Shown piece by piece: positions 1 to 9,515 of a stretch of 62,873 nucleotides of DNA (within the stretch, counting starts at the first letter, position 1; each line of letters starts with the position of its first letter). Location of the stretch: contig CASEOO010000046.1 of the NCBI GenBank assembly GCA_949289565.1, forward strand, positions 1-62,873, given 5' to 3'. The notes below the pieces were generated by a model. It ran no database searches. It was not told the origin of the DNA and worked only from the letters and a program-made list of their open reading frames with translations. The position numbers and the translations under genes were made by a program. Source of the DNA: an uncultured Bacteroidales bacterium. GTDB lineage: Bacteria; Bacteroidota; Bacteroidia; Bacteroidales; UBA932.

Positions 1-73
1 CATCTTCGAGTCTGACTTCCAGCTTCACCTCCGAATCCGGCTGATAAATTATAATCTCCCCACGTTCCTCCAT
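1..73 (-). CDS. RhuM-family protein, N-terminal fragment (truncated by window edge)
   Basis: An ATG at 71-73 on the minus strand opens 24 codons that run off the window: MEERGEIIIYQPDSEVKLEV followed by RLED. The pattern of a short polar start, GEIIIYQ, then a variable spacer and (L)EVRLE(D/N) is the usual N-terminus of RhuM-type proteins, first named in Salmonella pathogenicity island 3 and common in Bacteroidetes accessory DNA. The family's cellular role is poorly defined. Only the start is visible, so the call rests on resemblance over 24 residues. A possible promoter and a 14-bp palindrome lie upstream. Confidence 0.6.
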   Translation of the reverse strand, partial: MEERGEIIIYQPDSEVKLEVRLED

Positions 74-90
74 ATCGAATTAGTTTTCTT

Positions 91-121
91 CAAAGTTCTG
101 AAATTCACTCCAGCTTTACAA
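91..121 (-). promoter_or_regulatory. Possible promoter of the RhuM-like gene
   Basis: Read on the minus strand, TTG (119-121) is followed after 20 bp by GAACTTTG (91-98), one base off the Bacteroidetes -7 box TAnnTTTG. The spacing to the ATG at 73 is suitable. Confidence 0.35.
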
Positions 122-123
122 CG

Positions 124-137
124 ATTAAACGTTTAAT
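124..137. repeat. 14-bp perfect palindrome, possible operator
   Basis: ATTAAACGTTTAAT is its own reverse complement. It lies 2 bp upstream of the putative -33 box of the RhuM-like gene, where a regulator could bind. Function is inferred from position only. Confidence 0.35.
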
Positions 138-261
138 TTCGTATGGAAGGCCAGATTGGCAACAAGGAATACCGGACCAACGCCATCTGGCGATGAAAAC
201 GCAGTTAGTCCTGCGAGGATTTGACTGCGGATCAGGAATCCGGAGCAAGGATTGAAAGGAT

Positions 262-293
262 GAAAAAGGACGGCCGGGCGAGTGGCCCGGCCG
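262..293 (-). terminator. Rho-independent terminator of the susCD operon
   Basis: A 9-bp GC-only stem (CGGCCGGGC at 271-279, GCCCGGCCG at 285-293) with a 5-base loop is followed on the minus strand by TCCTTTTTC. It lies about 115 bp downstream of the last gene of the minus-strand polysaccharide operon. The rest of the 333-bp gene-free stretch 74-406 holds only the sites listed near the RhuM-like gene; no other gene or RNA is recognisable in it. Confidence 0.8.
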
Positions 294-406
294 AACAATA
301 ATGAATAGATAAATCAGGTTATAGTTAATTTAGAAATGTTCAATTTCTGATTAATTTCTGCAAATCTTTGACAGACAGATTTGCAATCTGCCTGTCAAAA
401 TATTTT

Positions 407-3400
407 CTAATTAATTGTATAACCCATGTCTCTGATATAAATTGCACCAACGCTGTAAACATATAATGTAACTATACCAGAAGAAACTGTAACTGGCTTT
501 GTATACTCAACCTTTTCATTTACAAGTAACTGATTCATTATCTCAGTAACTTTGCCATTTTCATCAACAGCTATAACAACCACGTATCTCGCTGCATTAT
601 TATTATCTGCAGTAATAGAGAAAGTCCCCGATGATGCTACCTTGAAAGAAATGTATCGAGTCACCGGGATACCATTATCATCAAGTTTAGATCCTCCATT
701 TGTCTTGATTCTATCTCCATCAAATGTTAACTTATGATTATTGGTTTCTCCTGCTGCCGCAGTCCTTCCTACATAAGTAACGTCATCTATTTCAAGAGAT
801 TCAGCCTGCAATTCTTTAGCCTCAAATGTTGAAAAGTCTAATTTGAAACTTTGCGTTTTAACGCCATCTATTGTCGCATCAGGATCATACCCTGCAGGAG
901 TCCAAGTTACAGAGAAGAAATTGATACCACTGCTCTTGCTGAAGAGACTGATTACTGTTCCTTCCGGAATATTCTCGCCTGTCAAATCAAGCGTATGAAC
1001 AGCTTTTGCAGTAATTTCCTCTGGTTTGGATTTATCAGGAGCTGGATAACCACCATTAGCAGAATCATACCCGTTACCCGCGGTATATTCATTCTCTCCA
1101 ATATAGACTTTGACATAGCGTTCGGTGCCTCCTGATATCGCTTCGAATGTCAAAGTACCAGGGCCAGGAACTTTAAATTGAAGAGCACGTTTCTCTGTAC
1201 TTCCGGAACCGCCAGAGCTGAAAGCATATGCATCTTCACCTTTAGCATTCTTGGCAGATACAAAGCTTATCGAATTGTTGCCTGCCAAATATTTCATTCC
1301 ATTGTAAATATAATCTACTGTGGAAATCTTTTCACCTCCTGTTATCTCGTTCATGTACTGCAAATCAGTGCTTCCCCATGATGAAATTGCTGATGAAGAA
1401 ACTGTGCCCCATGTTTCATTTCTAAGGTATGAAAGTGCCTCTGAAGGTTCTGAAGGATCATGAGTCATGTCACCTTCTGCTACCGTTGCTTTTACAGTGA
1501 ACGAATAAGTTCCTACAGTCAAGTCAGCAGGGTTAAACTCATACTCAGTACCTGAGATATTATATGTATTGACATCTGCGGCACGAGGTCCGGTCACTGT
1601 AACTTCGTATCCACCTGCTGCATCAACAGCATTCCACGTCAATTTCACTGCTGAAGAAGTCTCATCTCCAGATGCTGCAGTCAACTGCACGTTTTCAGGA
1701 GTTGCAAGCACCTGTGGATTAATAGTCTCAACAGCTGAAATCCATGACAACGCAGTCATCGTTATAGGACCGCAGGCATAGATATAAATCATAGTCTTCT
1801 CGCCAGGAGTAAGGTCAGGAAATACGACTCTGTTCCTATCCGCTCCTGTAGAAATAGAACCCTGGACTTTCGCTGACGACCCGTCCGCTGGTCCGTAAGC
1901 GACTGTGATATGGTCATTCGTAGAACCAGAAGCCTGGGTGGAAATCACTACTGAGCCTGGTTCAGATACCAGGAAGGCAAGTGCTCCGTCTACAGGGACG
2001 CCGCTGTATTCAGTCGTGGCTTCTCCTGTGAAATGGAAGCCTTCCTCATCCACTGTGACAGGAGTGCCGTCGATATAGAACTGGATGTTTCCAAGGCGGC
2101 ATTTCGACTCAATGCTCTCGTAGAATGTATCCAGGTCTGTCAGATTCCAAGTGTAAGATCCTGTAGATTTATACTCGTCAGATTCATTGACTGCAGAAAG
2201 CTCAGGCTCAACAGGAACGATATAGTCAACCAGCCATCTAGGGTCACCGGCGCCAGCCTCCAGAATAGCGGCATTTGTGACATTGAAGATGCTTCTTCCG
2301 CTGTTGTAGCACGGATCTGATGAAACCACTGCACCGCCGCCTGCTGTCGCAATATCTTGAGTGAACTCATCTGAAGGCTCTTTTCCTTCTTCAACTTCCT
2401 CAAAGAACCCTTCTGCGGTGTTGTGATAGAAGAAATTCCCGGAAAGCTCGGTAGGAAGAGTTGCCTTAGAATCAGAGTACATGAATATGGACTTCTCAAT
2501 ATTCATAAAAATATTGTCACTTACAATGAAGCTTGGGACAGCGGCTCTCACATAAAATACCCTTTTTCCAGAATCGACACCGATTGCGTTGACTGTATTA
2601 TGATCGAACAGGAATGAGTTTACAGTTGTACCGCCAGTTGCATAATTGTCAATCCTGATAAAGTCACGGTATCCTCCGTCGAAAGTATTATTTGTGATCT
2701 CTATATTGTCAGCTGAAGTGACCTGACGCAAGTCGAAACCGTCTCCGCTTGTACCTTGAATATCTGTAACAATGTTATTGTCAATGATGACTTCAGTTAT
2801 CTTTGCAGTAGAAGCTTCATCTCCATCATAATATACGCCGGACTTATAGGAATGTATGTCACAATTGATTATATATGCCGACACTGGAGTTTCTTCAGTG
2901 AAGTGAGAACCTTTGGCATGTTTCAAAGGTCTGTCAGCAGAATAAGCATTTCCATCAAGTTCTATCGCCTCAAGTCTGACATAAGATGCACCGGCAGCTC
3001 TGACAGTCTCACTGCCATTCTGATAAGCCTCTGTAGGAGAAACCATGCAGAAACCGCCTATGACTTTCGGGCTGCGGCTTCCATCAGGAGATTGTGCACC
3101 CAAGATCTCCACAGGACCGAGGATATCGGCATATCCACCGAGATCATAAGGAGTGTCAAGGTTTGTAAGCTGGATTCTCAAAGGCGTCCCTTCGTTTTCA
3201 GGGGCAGGAGAACCGGCATCGATAAGTGCTTGCTTCAAGTCAGCGGCAGTAGAAACAGGCGTCACCCCTTCCCAGCTCGGGGTCGTCCATACGAACTGCT
3301 GGCCTCGGTTTGCGCTGTTATAATGAACAGCTACCGTGTACTTGGTAGATGGAGACAGATTCGAAATCACAGATGAGTTCTCTTTCTCAGTAGGATTTTC

Positions 3401-4048
3401 CACGTTTACCCGAGTGTAAGCCTGAAGATCATCAGTACCAAAATCATATACGCGAACCTGATTGATACCAGTTTCATCTCCGTCTTCAAGCGTCCAGGAT
3501 ATGGTTATACTATTTTCCGTTCTGCCAGTAACTGTCACACTTGCGACAGGATCCATGACCGTATAGGTCTCTATAGGGTATTTGAATACAGCCCATTTGG
3601 AATCACCCGTGGTCTTGGTGTCGGGGTCTGCGCTTGACTGGGCGCATACTCTGGCATACAAACTCAGTTCAGGGTCAAATTTAACCGTGTGGCTTGATGT
3701 GCTTCCGCTTTCTGCTGGGGCGACATCGTATGAGAATTTCATGTTTTCAGGGACTGAGGCGAGAATCTCGTCAGTAACTGACATGGCATCATCTGGCGTA
3801 TTCTCGTCTTCTGTCTCGAAAGCATATACTTCAAGATGATAGTTCGCAGCCTTCGAGTTCGTCCAAGTGAAAGTAACGGTACTTCCGTCTTTCGCATCTA
3901 TCACATACGCAGTGCTGCTCGGAGTGAGCAAATTAGAGAGCTGCACCTCCTCGATCACTTCCGGCATCTCCTCGACACACCCCGTCGCCAGAGAGGCCAA
4001 GGCCAATGCTGAAAGTCCTGCGGACAATATTGAAAATATTTTTTTCAT
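407..4048 (-). CDS. Large surface lipoprotein with FnIII and beta-helix (DUF4957/DUF5123-like) domains
   Basis: This 1213-residue protein probably binds or cuts pectic glycan at the cell surface. The start is placed at 4048, because MKKIFSILSAGLS opens a clear lipoprotein signal with lipobox LATGC; an in-frame ATG 14 codons upstream would bury it. After the Cys come an FnIII-like domain (about 30-160), a second FnIII (about 170-265), then a long region (about 270-640) rich in N/I/D repeats such as DNNIVTDIQG and ITNNTFDGG, typical of right-handed parallel beta-helices of the DUF4957/DUF5123 type found next to SusC/SusD in pectin loci. Another FnIII (about 790-880) and two beta-sandwich-like segments follow. 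It is the last gene after susD (45 bp gap). I cannot see a catalytic signature that proves lyase activity, so it may be a binding protein of the SusE/F kind. Confidence 0.75.
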   Translation of the reverse strand: MKKIFSILSAGLSALALASLATGCVEEMPEVIEEVQLSNLLTPSSTAYVIDAKDGSTVTFTWTNSKAANYHLEVYAFETEDENTPDDAMSVTDEILASVPENMKFSYDVAPAESGSTSSHTVKFDPELSLYARVCAQSSADPDTKTTGDSKWAVFKYPIETYTVMDPVASVTVTGRTENSITISWTLEDGDETGINQVRVYDFGTDDLQAYTRVNVENPTEKENSSVISNLSPSTKYTVAVHYNSANRGQQFVWTTPSWEGVTPVSTAADLKQALIDAGSPAPENEGTPLRIQLTNLDTPYDLGGYADILGPVEILGAQSPDGSRSPKVIGGFCMVSPTEAYQNGSETVRAAGASYVRLEAIELDGNAYSADRPLKHAKGSHFTEETPVSAYIINCDIHSYKSGVYYDGDEASTAKITEVIIDNNIVTDIQGTSGDGFDLRQVTSADNIEITNNTFDGGYRDFIRIDNYATGGTTVNSFLFDHNTVNAIGVDSGKRVFYVRAAVPSFIVSDNIFMNIEKSIFMYSDSKATLPTELSGNFFYHNTAEGFFEEVEEGKEPSDEFTQDIATAGGGAVVSSDPCYNSGRSIFNVTNAAILEAGAGDPRWLVDYIVPVEPELSAVNESDEYKSTGSYTWNLTDLDTFYESIESKCRLGNIQFYIDGTPVTVDEEGFHFTGEATTEYSGVPVDGALAFLVSEPGSVVISTQASGSTNDHITVAYGPADGSSAKVQGSISTGADRNRVVFPDLTPGEKTMIYIYACGPITMTALSWISAVETINPQVLATPENVQLTAASGDETSSAVKLTWNAVDAAGGYEVTVTGPRAADVNTYNISGTEYEFNPADLTVGTYSFTVKATVAEGDMTHDPSEPSEALSYLRNETWGTVSSSAISSWGSTDLQYMNEITGGEKISTVDYIYNGMKYLAGNNSISFVSAKNAKGEDAYAFSSGGSGSTEKRALQFKVPGPGTLTFEAISGGTERYVKVYIGENEYTAGNGYDSANGGYPAPDKSKPEEITAKAVHTLDLTGENIPEGTVISLFSKSSGINFFSVTWTPAGYDPDATIDGVKTQSFKLDFSTFEAKELQAESLEIDDVTYVGRTAAAGETNNHKLTFDGDRIKTNGGSKLDDNGIPVTRYISFKVASSGTFSITADNNNAARYVVVIAVDENGKVTEIMNQLLVNEKVEYTKPVTVSSGIVTLYVYSVGAIYIRDMGYTIN

Positions 4049-4093
4049 ACTATAAATCTTTTTGAAATTTCCAAGTATCGTTCTAAACAACGA

Positions 4094-6022
4094 TTAATAT
4101 CCGTAATCATTCTTGAGAGATCCCTGAGAGTTAGTAATGGTCGTCTGAGGGATTGGCCAGTACTGCTTGAGATTAGGATCGCTGTCATAAAATCCTTCGG
4201 TTGTATTCTTGTTCTGGATATTCTTCGACTCGTCACTGGTAAATATCTTTTCATCAAAATACTTTGATGCCTCACCTTCGGAATTAGTGTACGGCTGCCA
4301 TCCTGAACCAGATGCAGGGCATGACGTTTCGGTAGCTCCTTCATCTCCTATGTGGTTGCCATACATTTCTATGGCAGGTATTCCATCCACTGTAGTATGA
4401 CGATACCACAGGTATTCGCTGGTGCTGGTATAGTTTGCATTGGTAATCGTACCTGTACCGCGGTTTCTCATGGCAGTAAGTTCCTCTGCCGCTTTGTCTA
4501 TATTTGACTTCAGACAATTCCACCTGATAAGGTCTGCCTTGCGGAGAAATTCTCCGACAAACTCGAGAGCGCGCTGCTTCTTGACTTGTTCGAACAGAGC
4601 CTCTTCACCGCTGATGCCTTTCAGCACTTCTTCCGCACGTGACTCACTGCCGTATGCCCTTGCAAGCACTGTCTGCAGACACTCCTTGGCAAAGGCTTCA
4701 TCTCTCGTAAGTGTCCCTGCATTATTGCCTTCCTCGCCTTCGCCTGAGCTGTTGGCAATTTCCGCAGCCATGAGAAGGATATCTGCATACCTCATATAGA
4801 CAGGTTTCACGCCGTCATCATTTCCTCCGCCATACGGAGCTGTAGTCATCCATTCGAAACGGTATTTTCCGAAATACCAGTTTTCCATGCCTGCCGGATA
4901 AGGAAGGGTGCCGTCTCCCCTGTTTTCCCACTCATAATTCACGCAGCTGACATCACGGCGGGTGTCATCCTTATCATACCAGTAGTAGACATACGGCACC
5001 GGGCCTGCCTGCCCTCCGCGGTTTGAAGTAGTCGGCGACCAATCAGTCTGGCCATTATTGCGGATGGCGAATGTATAGTTCCAGCGGCCACGGGAATTGC
5101 TGAACGGAATCACCCACATTATCTCCTTGCCCGCAGTGAGATCCATATTGTTCACATCCTTCCATAGCTTCTCATAGTCAGATTCAAGCCTGAGGCCTGA
5201 ATTAGTTATACAATCCTTCAGATAAGCCAGAGCTTTGGGATAAAGCGCATTTTTCGAAAGCTCAGGATCTAATGAACGCCTGATGCTTCCCATATTGCCG
5301 GTCCCGACCTGACCATTATCAGGCCTCTGTGCATATCCGGAGGCCATGAGGGCCACACGCGCATACATACCCTGGGCGAAAGCCTTTCCTACACGGTCGG
5401 TAGATGACGGAGAATAATAATCGATATATCCGATAGCTTCCTCCAAGTCTGCAAGCAGCTGTTTGTAAATCACATCCCTGTCGGATTTGTTAAGATAAAT
5501 GGTTTCAGGCGTGACCGGAGCAAAACGCGCTGGCACTTCGCCATATGCTTTCAAAAGTTCGGTATAGAGGACAGCACGGAGTACGAGGGCCTCACCGAGC
5601 AGGGACGCCATTTCAGGGCGGGTCTCAGGATTTCCGTATTTGCGGATACCGTCGATAGACAGGTTCGCACGCTCGATACCCGAGAACAGTTCGTTGTACG
5701 GACCGTTGGCCAGATTCAGCTGGCTGTTTGTAGATATTAATGAATATCTGACAATCGCTGATTTGTCTTCACCCTTCGTATTTGATATATACCATTCGAT
5801 ATCAGTATTGTAGCCATACCACGGGAGATAACGTCCGCGGTGGCAGTTCGTCTCTCCGAAGCACTGCGAGATGGAATAGATCTGATACTCGGCCAGTGTC
5901 GGGTCAGAGAAGACCTGAGTCTCGTCGAATGTAGACTGGGACTCTGTCGTGAGGTCGCAGGAAGCCAGAGAAAGTCCGGCCGCTATGCCTGCTCCGATAA
6001 TGATTCTTTTTATGATATTCAT
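4094..6022 (-). CDS. susD: SusD/RagB-family glycan-binding lipoprotein
   Basis: The 642-residue product is an outer-membrane lipoprotein that caps the SusC channel and captures oligosaccharides. It starts MNIIKRIIIGAGIAAGLSLASC, a signal with lipobox LASC. The SusD-type N-terminus (TTESQSTFDETQVFSDPTLAE), the helical TPR-like region with YTELLKAYGEVP near residue 155, and the C-terminal segment FVGEFLRKADLIRWN followed by a YWPIPQ motif near the end are family hallmarks. It sits 19 bp downstream of susC and is surely co-transcribed with it. The substrate is inferred to be pectin fragments from the surrounding enzymes. Confidence 0.95.
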   Translation of the reverse strand: MNIIKRIIIGAGIAAGLSLASCDLTTESQSTFDETQVFSDPTLAEYQIYSISQCFGETNCHRGRYLPWYGYNTDIEWYISNTKGEDKSAIVRYSLISTNSQLNLANGPYNELFSGIERANLSIDGIRKYGNPETRPEMASLLGEALVLRAVLYTELLKAYGEVPARFAPVTPETIYLNKSDRDVIYKQLLADLEEAIGYIDYYSPSSTDRVGKAFAQGMYARVALMASGYAQRPDNGQVGTGNMGSIRRSLDPELSKNALYPKALAYLKDCITNSGLRLESDYEKLWKDVNNMDLTAGKEIMWVIPFSNSRGRWNYTFAIRNNGQTDWSPTTSNRGGQAGPVPYVYYWYDKDDTRRDVSCVNYEWENRGDGTLPYPAGMENWYFGKYRFEWMTTAPYGGGNDDGVKPVYMRYADILLMAAEIANSSGEGEEGNNAGTLTRDEAFAKECLQTVLARAYGSESRAEEVLKGISGEEALFEQVKKQRALEFVGEFLRKADLIRWNCLKSNIDKAAEELTAMRNRGTGTITNANYTSTSEYLWYRHTTVDGIPAIEMYGNHIGDEGATETSCPASGSGWQPYTNSEGEASKYFDEKIFTSDESKNIQNKNTTEGFYDSDPNLKQYWPIPQTTITNSQGSLKNDYGY

Positions 6023-6041
6023 AACTCAGTCTTGTTTGGAA

Positions 6042-9000
6042 TTAGAATGTAAGGTTGACACCGACCACATAACCGATGCTCTTAGGGTAAGCTGAATAGT
6101 CTACACCAGGAGTAAGAGGTGTGGCGCGACGGGTATCGACTTCAGGGTCATATCCTGAATATTTAGTCAGGCAGAAGAGGTTCGTTCCTGTCACATAGAA
6201 GCGCAGACGTGAAATCTTAGCCTTCATAGTGATGTGTGACGGGAGTGTATAACCTATGGTCGCAGAAGTCAGGCGGAGGAACGAGCCGTCCTCGATAGCC
6301 CAGTCGGTCAGGACTGCATTTCCTACTGCCGGAGACCAGAGAGCGGCGTCAGCATTGACTGCATCAAGCTGGTCAGGGTCAGTGATGAGCTGGCCTGTAC
6401 TCCAGTCTATATTGGTCCACCTCTTTTCATCAGTCTTCATGAAGTTCCTGTTGTTGTACTTCCTGGATGAAGTGAACTCTATCTTGTTCGCATTGTAGAT
6501 ATCGTTTCCGAAGACATAGTTGAAATTCGCAGAGAAATCAAAGCCATAGAGATAACCGGAAAGCGTGATACCGCCGAAGCCCTTTGCCTGTGAATTTCCG
6601 ATCACTACTTTATCATCCACTGTCACTTCGCCGTCATTGTCTTGATCCTTAAGTTTCATGGCACCAGGCCTGAGATAGTCTGCTCCGATGACTGGGCTGC
6701 AGTCCACAATCCCTTCATTCAAAACCCATTTCCCGTCTGTATACGTAAAGTCGCTGGCCTTGTAGAAACCGTCTGACTGATAGCCGTACATGTTTCCGAG
6801 CGGTTTGCCGACTTCAACTATATAGTCAGTGCCGACTTCAGTAGAAGCCCACTGGGTTTCAGACTCGATTCTGTCCAGTCCGCCGAGGTCAGTGACCATA
6901 TTTTCGTTCATGGAAAGGTTCGCTCCGAGAGTGAGGCCGAAATTGTCTTTCTCTACGAGAACTGCGTTCAATGACACCTCGAAACCTCTGTTTCTGACTG
7001 AACCCATGTTCCTGTACTGGAATTCATAACCTGAACCGGCAGTCGGGAACTGGATGAGAAGGTCCTTGGTGGTGTTGTGATAAAGTTCTACGGAACCGCT
7101 CAGCCTGCTCTTGAAGAAAGAGAAGTCGAGACCGATATTGTGAGAAAGCGTAGTCTCCCATGAAAGATCCTCATTCGGCATGATGGTATCTCCATCGTCA
7201 GTCACTGTAGACCAATAAGTATTGCTCTGCGAGATCCATGAAGTGGAGAATGACGCGAAATTAAGCTTTGTCATGCCTGCCGGGATATTGTTGTTTCCGG
7301 CAGTACCGAAGCTGTAGCGAAGCTTGAGATTGTTCAGCCAGCTCGAAGCACCCTGCATCCAAGGCTCATTGGAAATAGTCCAGGAAGCGGCGGCTGAAGG
7401 GAAATAGCCCCACTGGTTACCTTTGATGAACTTCGACGAACCATCGGCACGCATTGTCGCAGACACCGAATATCTCTCGTCGAAGACGTAGTTTACTCGG
7501 CCGAAGAATGAAAGGAGCTTGTCATTCGGGTCGTAGTAGTTGTTCGTGGAGATGGCGGTACCTGTGGACATGAAGTTCCAGGCTGTCTCTGCATCGAAGA
7601 AGTCAGGGAAGTTCTCGACTATCGAAGTCAGTTCATTGGATTTCTTGAAGATGAACTCCTGGCCGAGCATCAGGTCAAGGTGATGGCGCTGATCTGTGAA
7701 AACTTCTTCGAAATTGTAACTGAGAGTATTCGTATTTCTGATAGTCTGCCTGTATGTGTCAGTATAGCGGGTGGCAGGCTTGTCCTTGTACTGCGCAGTG
7801 TTGCCTACATAGTAGGTAGTCATGCCGTAGAAACGATTGTTTTCCTGGCTGTAGTCTTCAAGACCGCCCTCTACCCGGAGATTCAGGTTCTTGATGATAT
7901 GCCATGTGACGGCGCCGTTCACTGTCCAGTTTCTGCGGACGCGGAGATTGTCATTGTCAGCCACTGACTGGAGAGGCGGAGCGTTGTCGCCATAGTCTTC
8001 TTCGAGGTCAGAGCCTGAGACTACACCTTCAGCGATAGGAATAGGGGTGTACTGTACGGAATGTTTCAGACGGCCGTTTCCTGATGTGGAGCCGGCATCG
8101 TTCATGGAGTTAGAGCCGGAACCTCTGATGGAAGTGTGAGAGTATCTGGCGTTGATATCGAATTCGAGTTCCTTTATAGGCTTGTAGTTCGCCTTGAAGT
8201 TCAAGTTGTCCCTCTTGTAGTCGGAACCCGTCATGATGGCATTGTCTCCTATGTGGGAGTAGCTGGCAGTCCATCTCACTTTGTCTGTGCTTCCTGAGAC
8301 TGAAATATTGTGGCTGAAGTTCGTTCCGGTGTTTCCGAATACCTGCTGAATCCAGTCATTCCCCTGCACGTTTTCATAGAGACCCATATCATCATAGATA
8401 CCGAAATAAGGGACATAGTCATCCTCATAGCGGCCTCTTACCATGGCAAGTTCGTACTGGTTCTTCACGAAGTCATACGGGCTGTTCACTTCGATGGCAT
8501 CCTTGTTCGCCATCCATTTCTGTCCCCAGTAGGCGTTGTAGCTGACAGAGAATTTGCCGCTGGTACCGCCTTTCGTAGTGACGAGGACTACGCCGTTCGC
8601 TCCACGTGAACCGTAGATGGCTGTAGAGAAGGCATCTTTCAGGACATCGATGCTCTGGATGTCGGAAGCCGGGATGTCGGAGATGCTTTCAACAGGGAAA
8701 CCGTCCACAATATAAAGAGGGGAGCTGTCCTGTGTGATAGAGCCGGAACCGCGGACCCGGATCTTGATATCTGCGTCAGGATCACCTTCCGTAGTGGTGA
8801 CCTGGACTCCGGCCATCCTTCCTGTGAGGGCTTCTCCCACTGTAGTCACAGGCATGGCGGCGAGGGCCTTGCTGTCGACAGATGATACGGAACCGATGAG
8901 GTCTTTTCTCTTCACAGTAGCATAACCGATGACCACGGTTTCTTCGAGGAAGTTCGTGTCTTCTTCCATGATGATGTCATAGACGAGGCTGTTTCCTATG

Positions 9001-9254
9001 TGCACTTCCTGCTCCCTCATTCCGATGAACGAGAATACAAGCACTTTGCCTCTGGCGTTATCAATGTCCAGGACATACTTTCCGTCCACATCGGTAGACG
9101 CTCCGATAGTGGTGCCGTCCACGAAGACGGAGACTCCTGCCAACGGCTGGCCTCCGGTATCTCTGACGACACCTGTGATCTGCTGGGCTGATACCGTCAT
9201 GGTGACGAAGAGGCCCACGATCAAAAGATAAATTTTAGAAGTCAGATTGTTCAT
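6042..9254 (-). CDS. susC: SusC/RagA-family TonB-dependent outer-membrane transporter
   Basis: A 1070-residue TonB-dependent porin that imports oligogalacturonides released at the surface, powered by TonB/ExbBD. It has a signal peptide (residues 1-23, ending VSAQ), a carboxypeptidase-regulatory-like domain (about 25-105: ITGVVRDTGGQPLAGVSVFVDG), the plug with VVIGYATVKRKDLIGSVSSV and the SusC motif YIVDGFPVESISDIP, then the 22-strand barrel ending in the aromatic strand VVGVNLTF. Length and layout are normal for the family. It is first in the susC-susD-lipoprotein unit, with 261 bp upstream that contain a weak promoter and an inverted repeat, as expected for a gene switched on by a hybrid two-component system. 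Confidence 0.96.
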   Translation of the reverse strand: MNNLTSKIYLLIVGLFVTMTVSAQQITGVVRDTGGQPLAGVSVFVDGTTIGASTDVDGKYVLDIDNARGKVLVFSFIGMREQEVHIGNSLVYDIIMEEDTNFLEETVVIGYATVKRKDLIGSVSSVDSKALAAMPVTTVGEALTGRMAGVQVTTTEGDPDADIKIRVRGSGSITQDSSPLYIVDGFPVESISDIPASDIQSIDVLKDAFSTAIYGSRGANGVVLVTTKGGTSGKFSVSYNAYWGQKWMANKDAIEVNSPYDFVKNQYELAMVRGRYEDDYVPYFGIYDDMGLYENVQGNDWIQQVFGNTGTNFSHNISVSGSTDKVRWTASYSHIGDNAIMTGSDYKRDNLNFKANYKPIKELEFDINARYSHTSIRGSGSNSMNDAGSTSGNGRLKHSVQYTPIPIAEGVVSGSDLEEDYGDNAPPLQSVADNDNLRVRRNWTVNGAVTWHIIKNLNLRVEGGLEDYSQENNRFYGMTTYYVGNTAQYKDKPATRYTDTYRQTIRNTNTLSYNFEEVFTDQRHHLDLMLGQEFIFKKSNELTSIVENFPDFFDAETAWNFMSTGTAISTNNYYDPNDKLLSFFGRVNYVFDERYSVSATMRADGSSKFIKGNQWGYFPSAAASWTISNEPWMQGASSWLNNLKLRYSFGTAGNNNIPAGMTKLNFASFSTSWISQSNTYWSTVTDDGDTIMPNEDLSWETTLSHNIGLDFSFFKSRLSGSVELYHNTTKDLLIQFPTAGSGYEFQYRNMGSVRNRGFEVSLNAVLVEKDNFGLTLGANLSMNENMVTDLGGLDRIESETQWASTEVGTDYIVEVGKPLGNMYGYQSDGFYKASDFTYTDGKWVLNEGIVDCSPVIGADYLRPGAMKLKDQDNDGEVTVDDKVVIGNSQAKGFGGITLSGYLYGFDFSANFNYVFGNDIYNANKIEFTSSRKYNNRNFMKTDEKRWTNIDWSTGQLITDPDQLDAVNADAALWSPAVGNAVLTDWAIEDGSFLRLTSATIGYTLPSHITMKAKISRLRFYVTGTNLFCLTKYSGYDPEVDTRRATPLTPGVDYSAYPKSIGYVVGVNLTF

Positions 9255-9283
9255 AAAACTATTAGTTAGTGTTATCGAATGTG

Positions 9284-9291
9284 CGAAATTA
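9284..9291 (-). promoter_or_regulatory. Candidate -7 box of susC
   Basis: TAATTTCG on the minus strand matches TAnnTTTG except for one base and lies 30 bp before the susC ATG. No good -33 box is present at the usual distance, which fits an activator-dependent promoter. Confidence 0.4.
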
Positions 9292-9325
9292 CTTATTGCG
9301 GTGTCTTAGGGCTGGCAATAATTGT

Positions 9326-9447
9326 CGTATTGGATGCACTTTTTGACAATCGCGTTTTTTTTGATGTTTTTTAGTGTTTAGCGATACAGGAGATGTTTTT
9401 TCTATTGGCCTGAACGGAGAGTTCTTTCAGAAAATACATCCAATACG
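9326..9447. promoter_or_regulatory. Separated 11-bp inverted repeat upstream of susC (candidate HTCS sites)
   Basis: CGTATTGGATG at 9326-9336 recurs in inverted form, CATCCAATACG, at 9437-9447. The proximal copy is 35 bp upstream of the -7 box, where hybrid two-component regulators of susC genes commonly act. The assignment to the local regulator is inference. Confidence 0.4.
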
Positions 9448-9477
9448 AATCCATACAAAGACCGATAAGTATGGAGT

Positions 9478-9509
9478 GGAGGGGGGGGGAAGGGAGTTCA
9501 CCCCCCTCC
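9478..9509. repeat. G-rich hairpin with a G9 tract after the PL1 gene
   Basis: GGAGGGGGG pairs with CCCCCCTCC across a short spacer. The left arm is part of a nine-G run (9481-9489). It sits just past the PL1 stop codon and could stop transcription, but no T-tract follows on the minus strand. Confidence 0.4.
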
Positions 9510-9515
9510 TGCCAA

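Noticed and set aside
143..196. Plus-strand frame of 17 codons (MEGQIGNKEYRTNAIWR) in the left gene-free stretch
   Set aside because: Too short, no promoter box in front, and the following in-frame stretch is broken by stops. Kept only as a curiosity.
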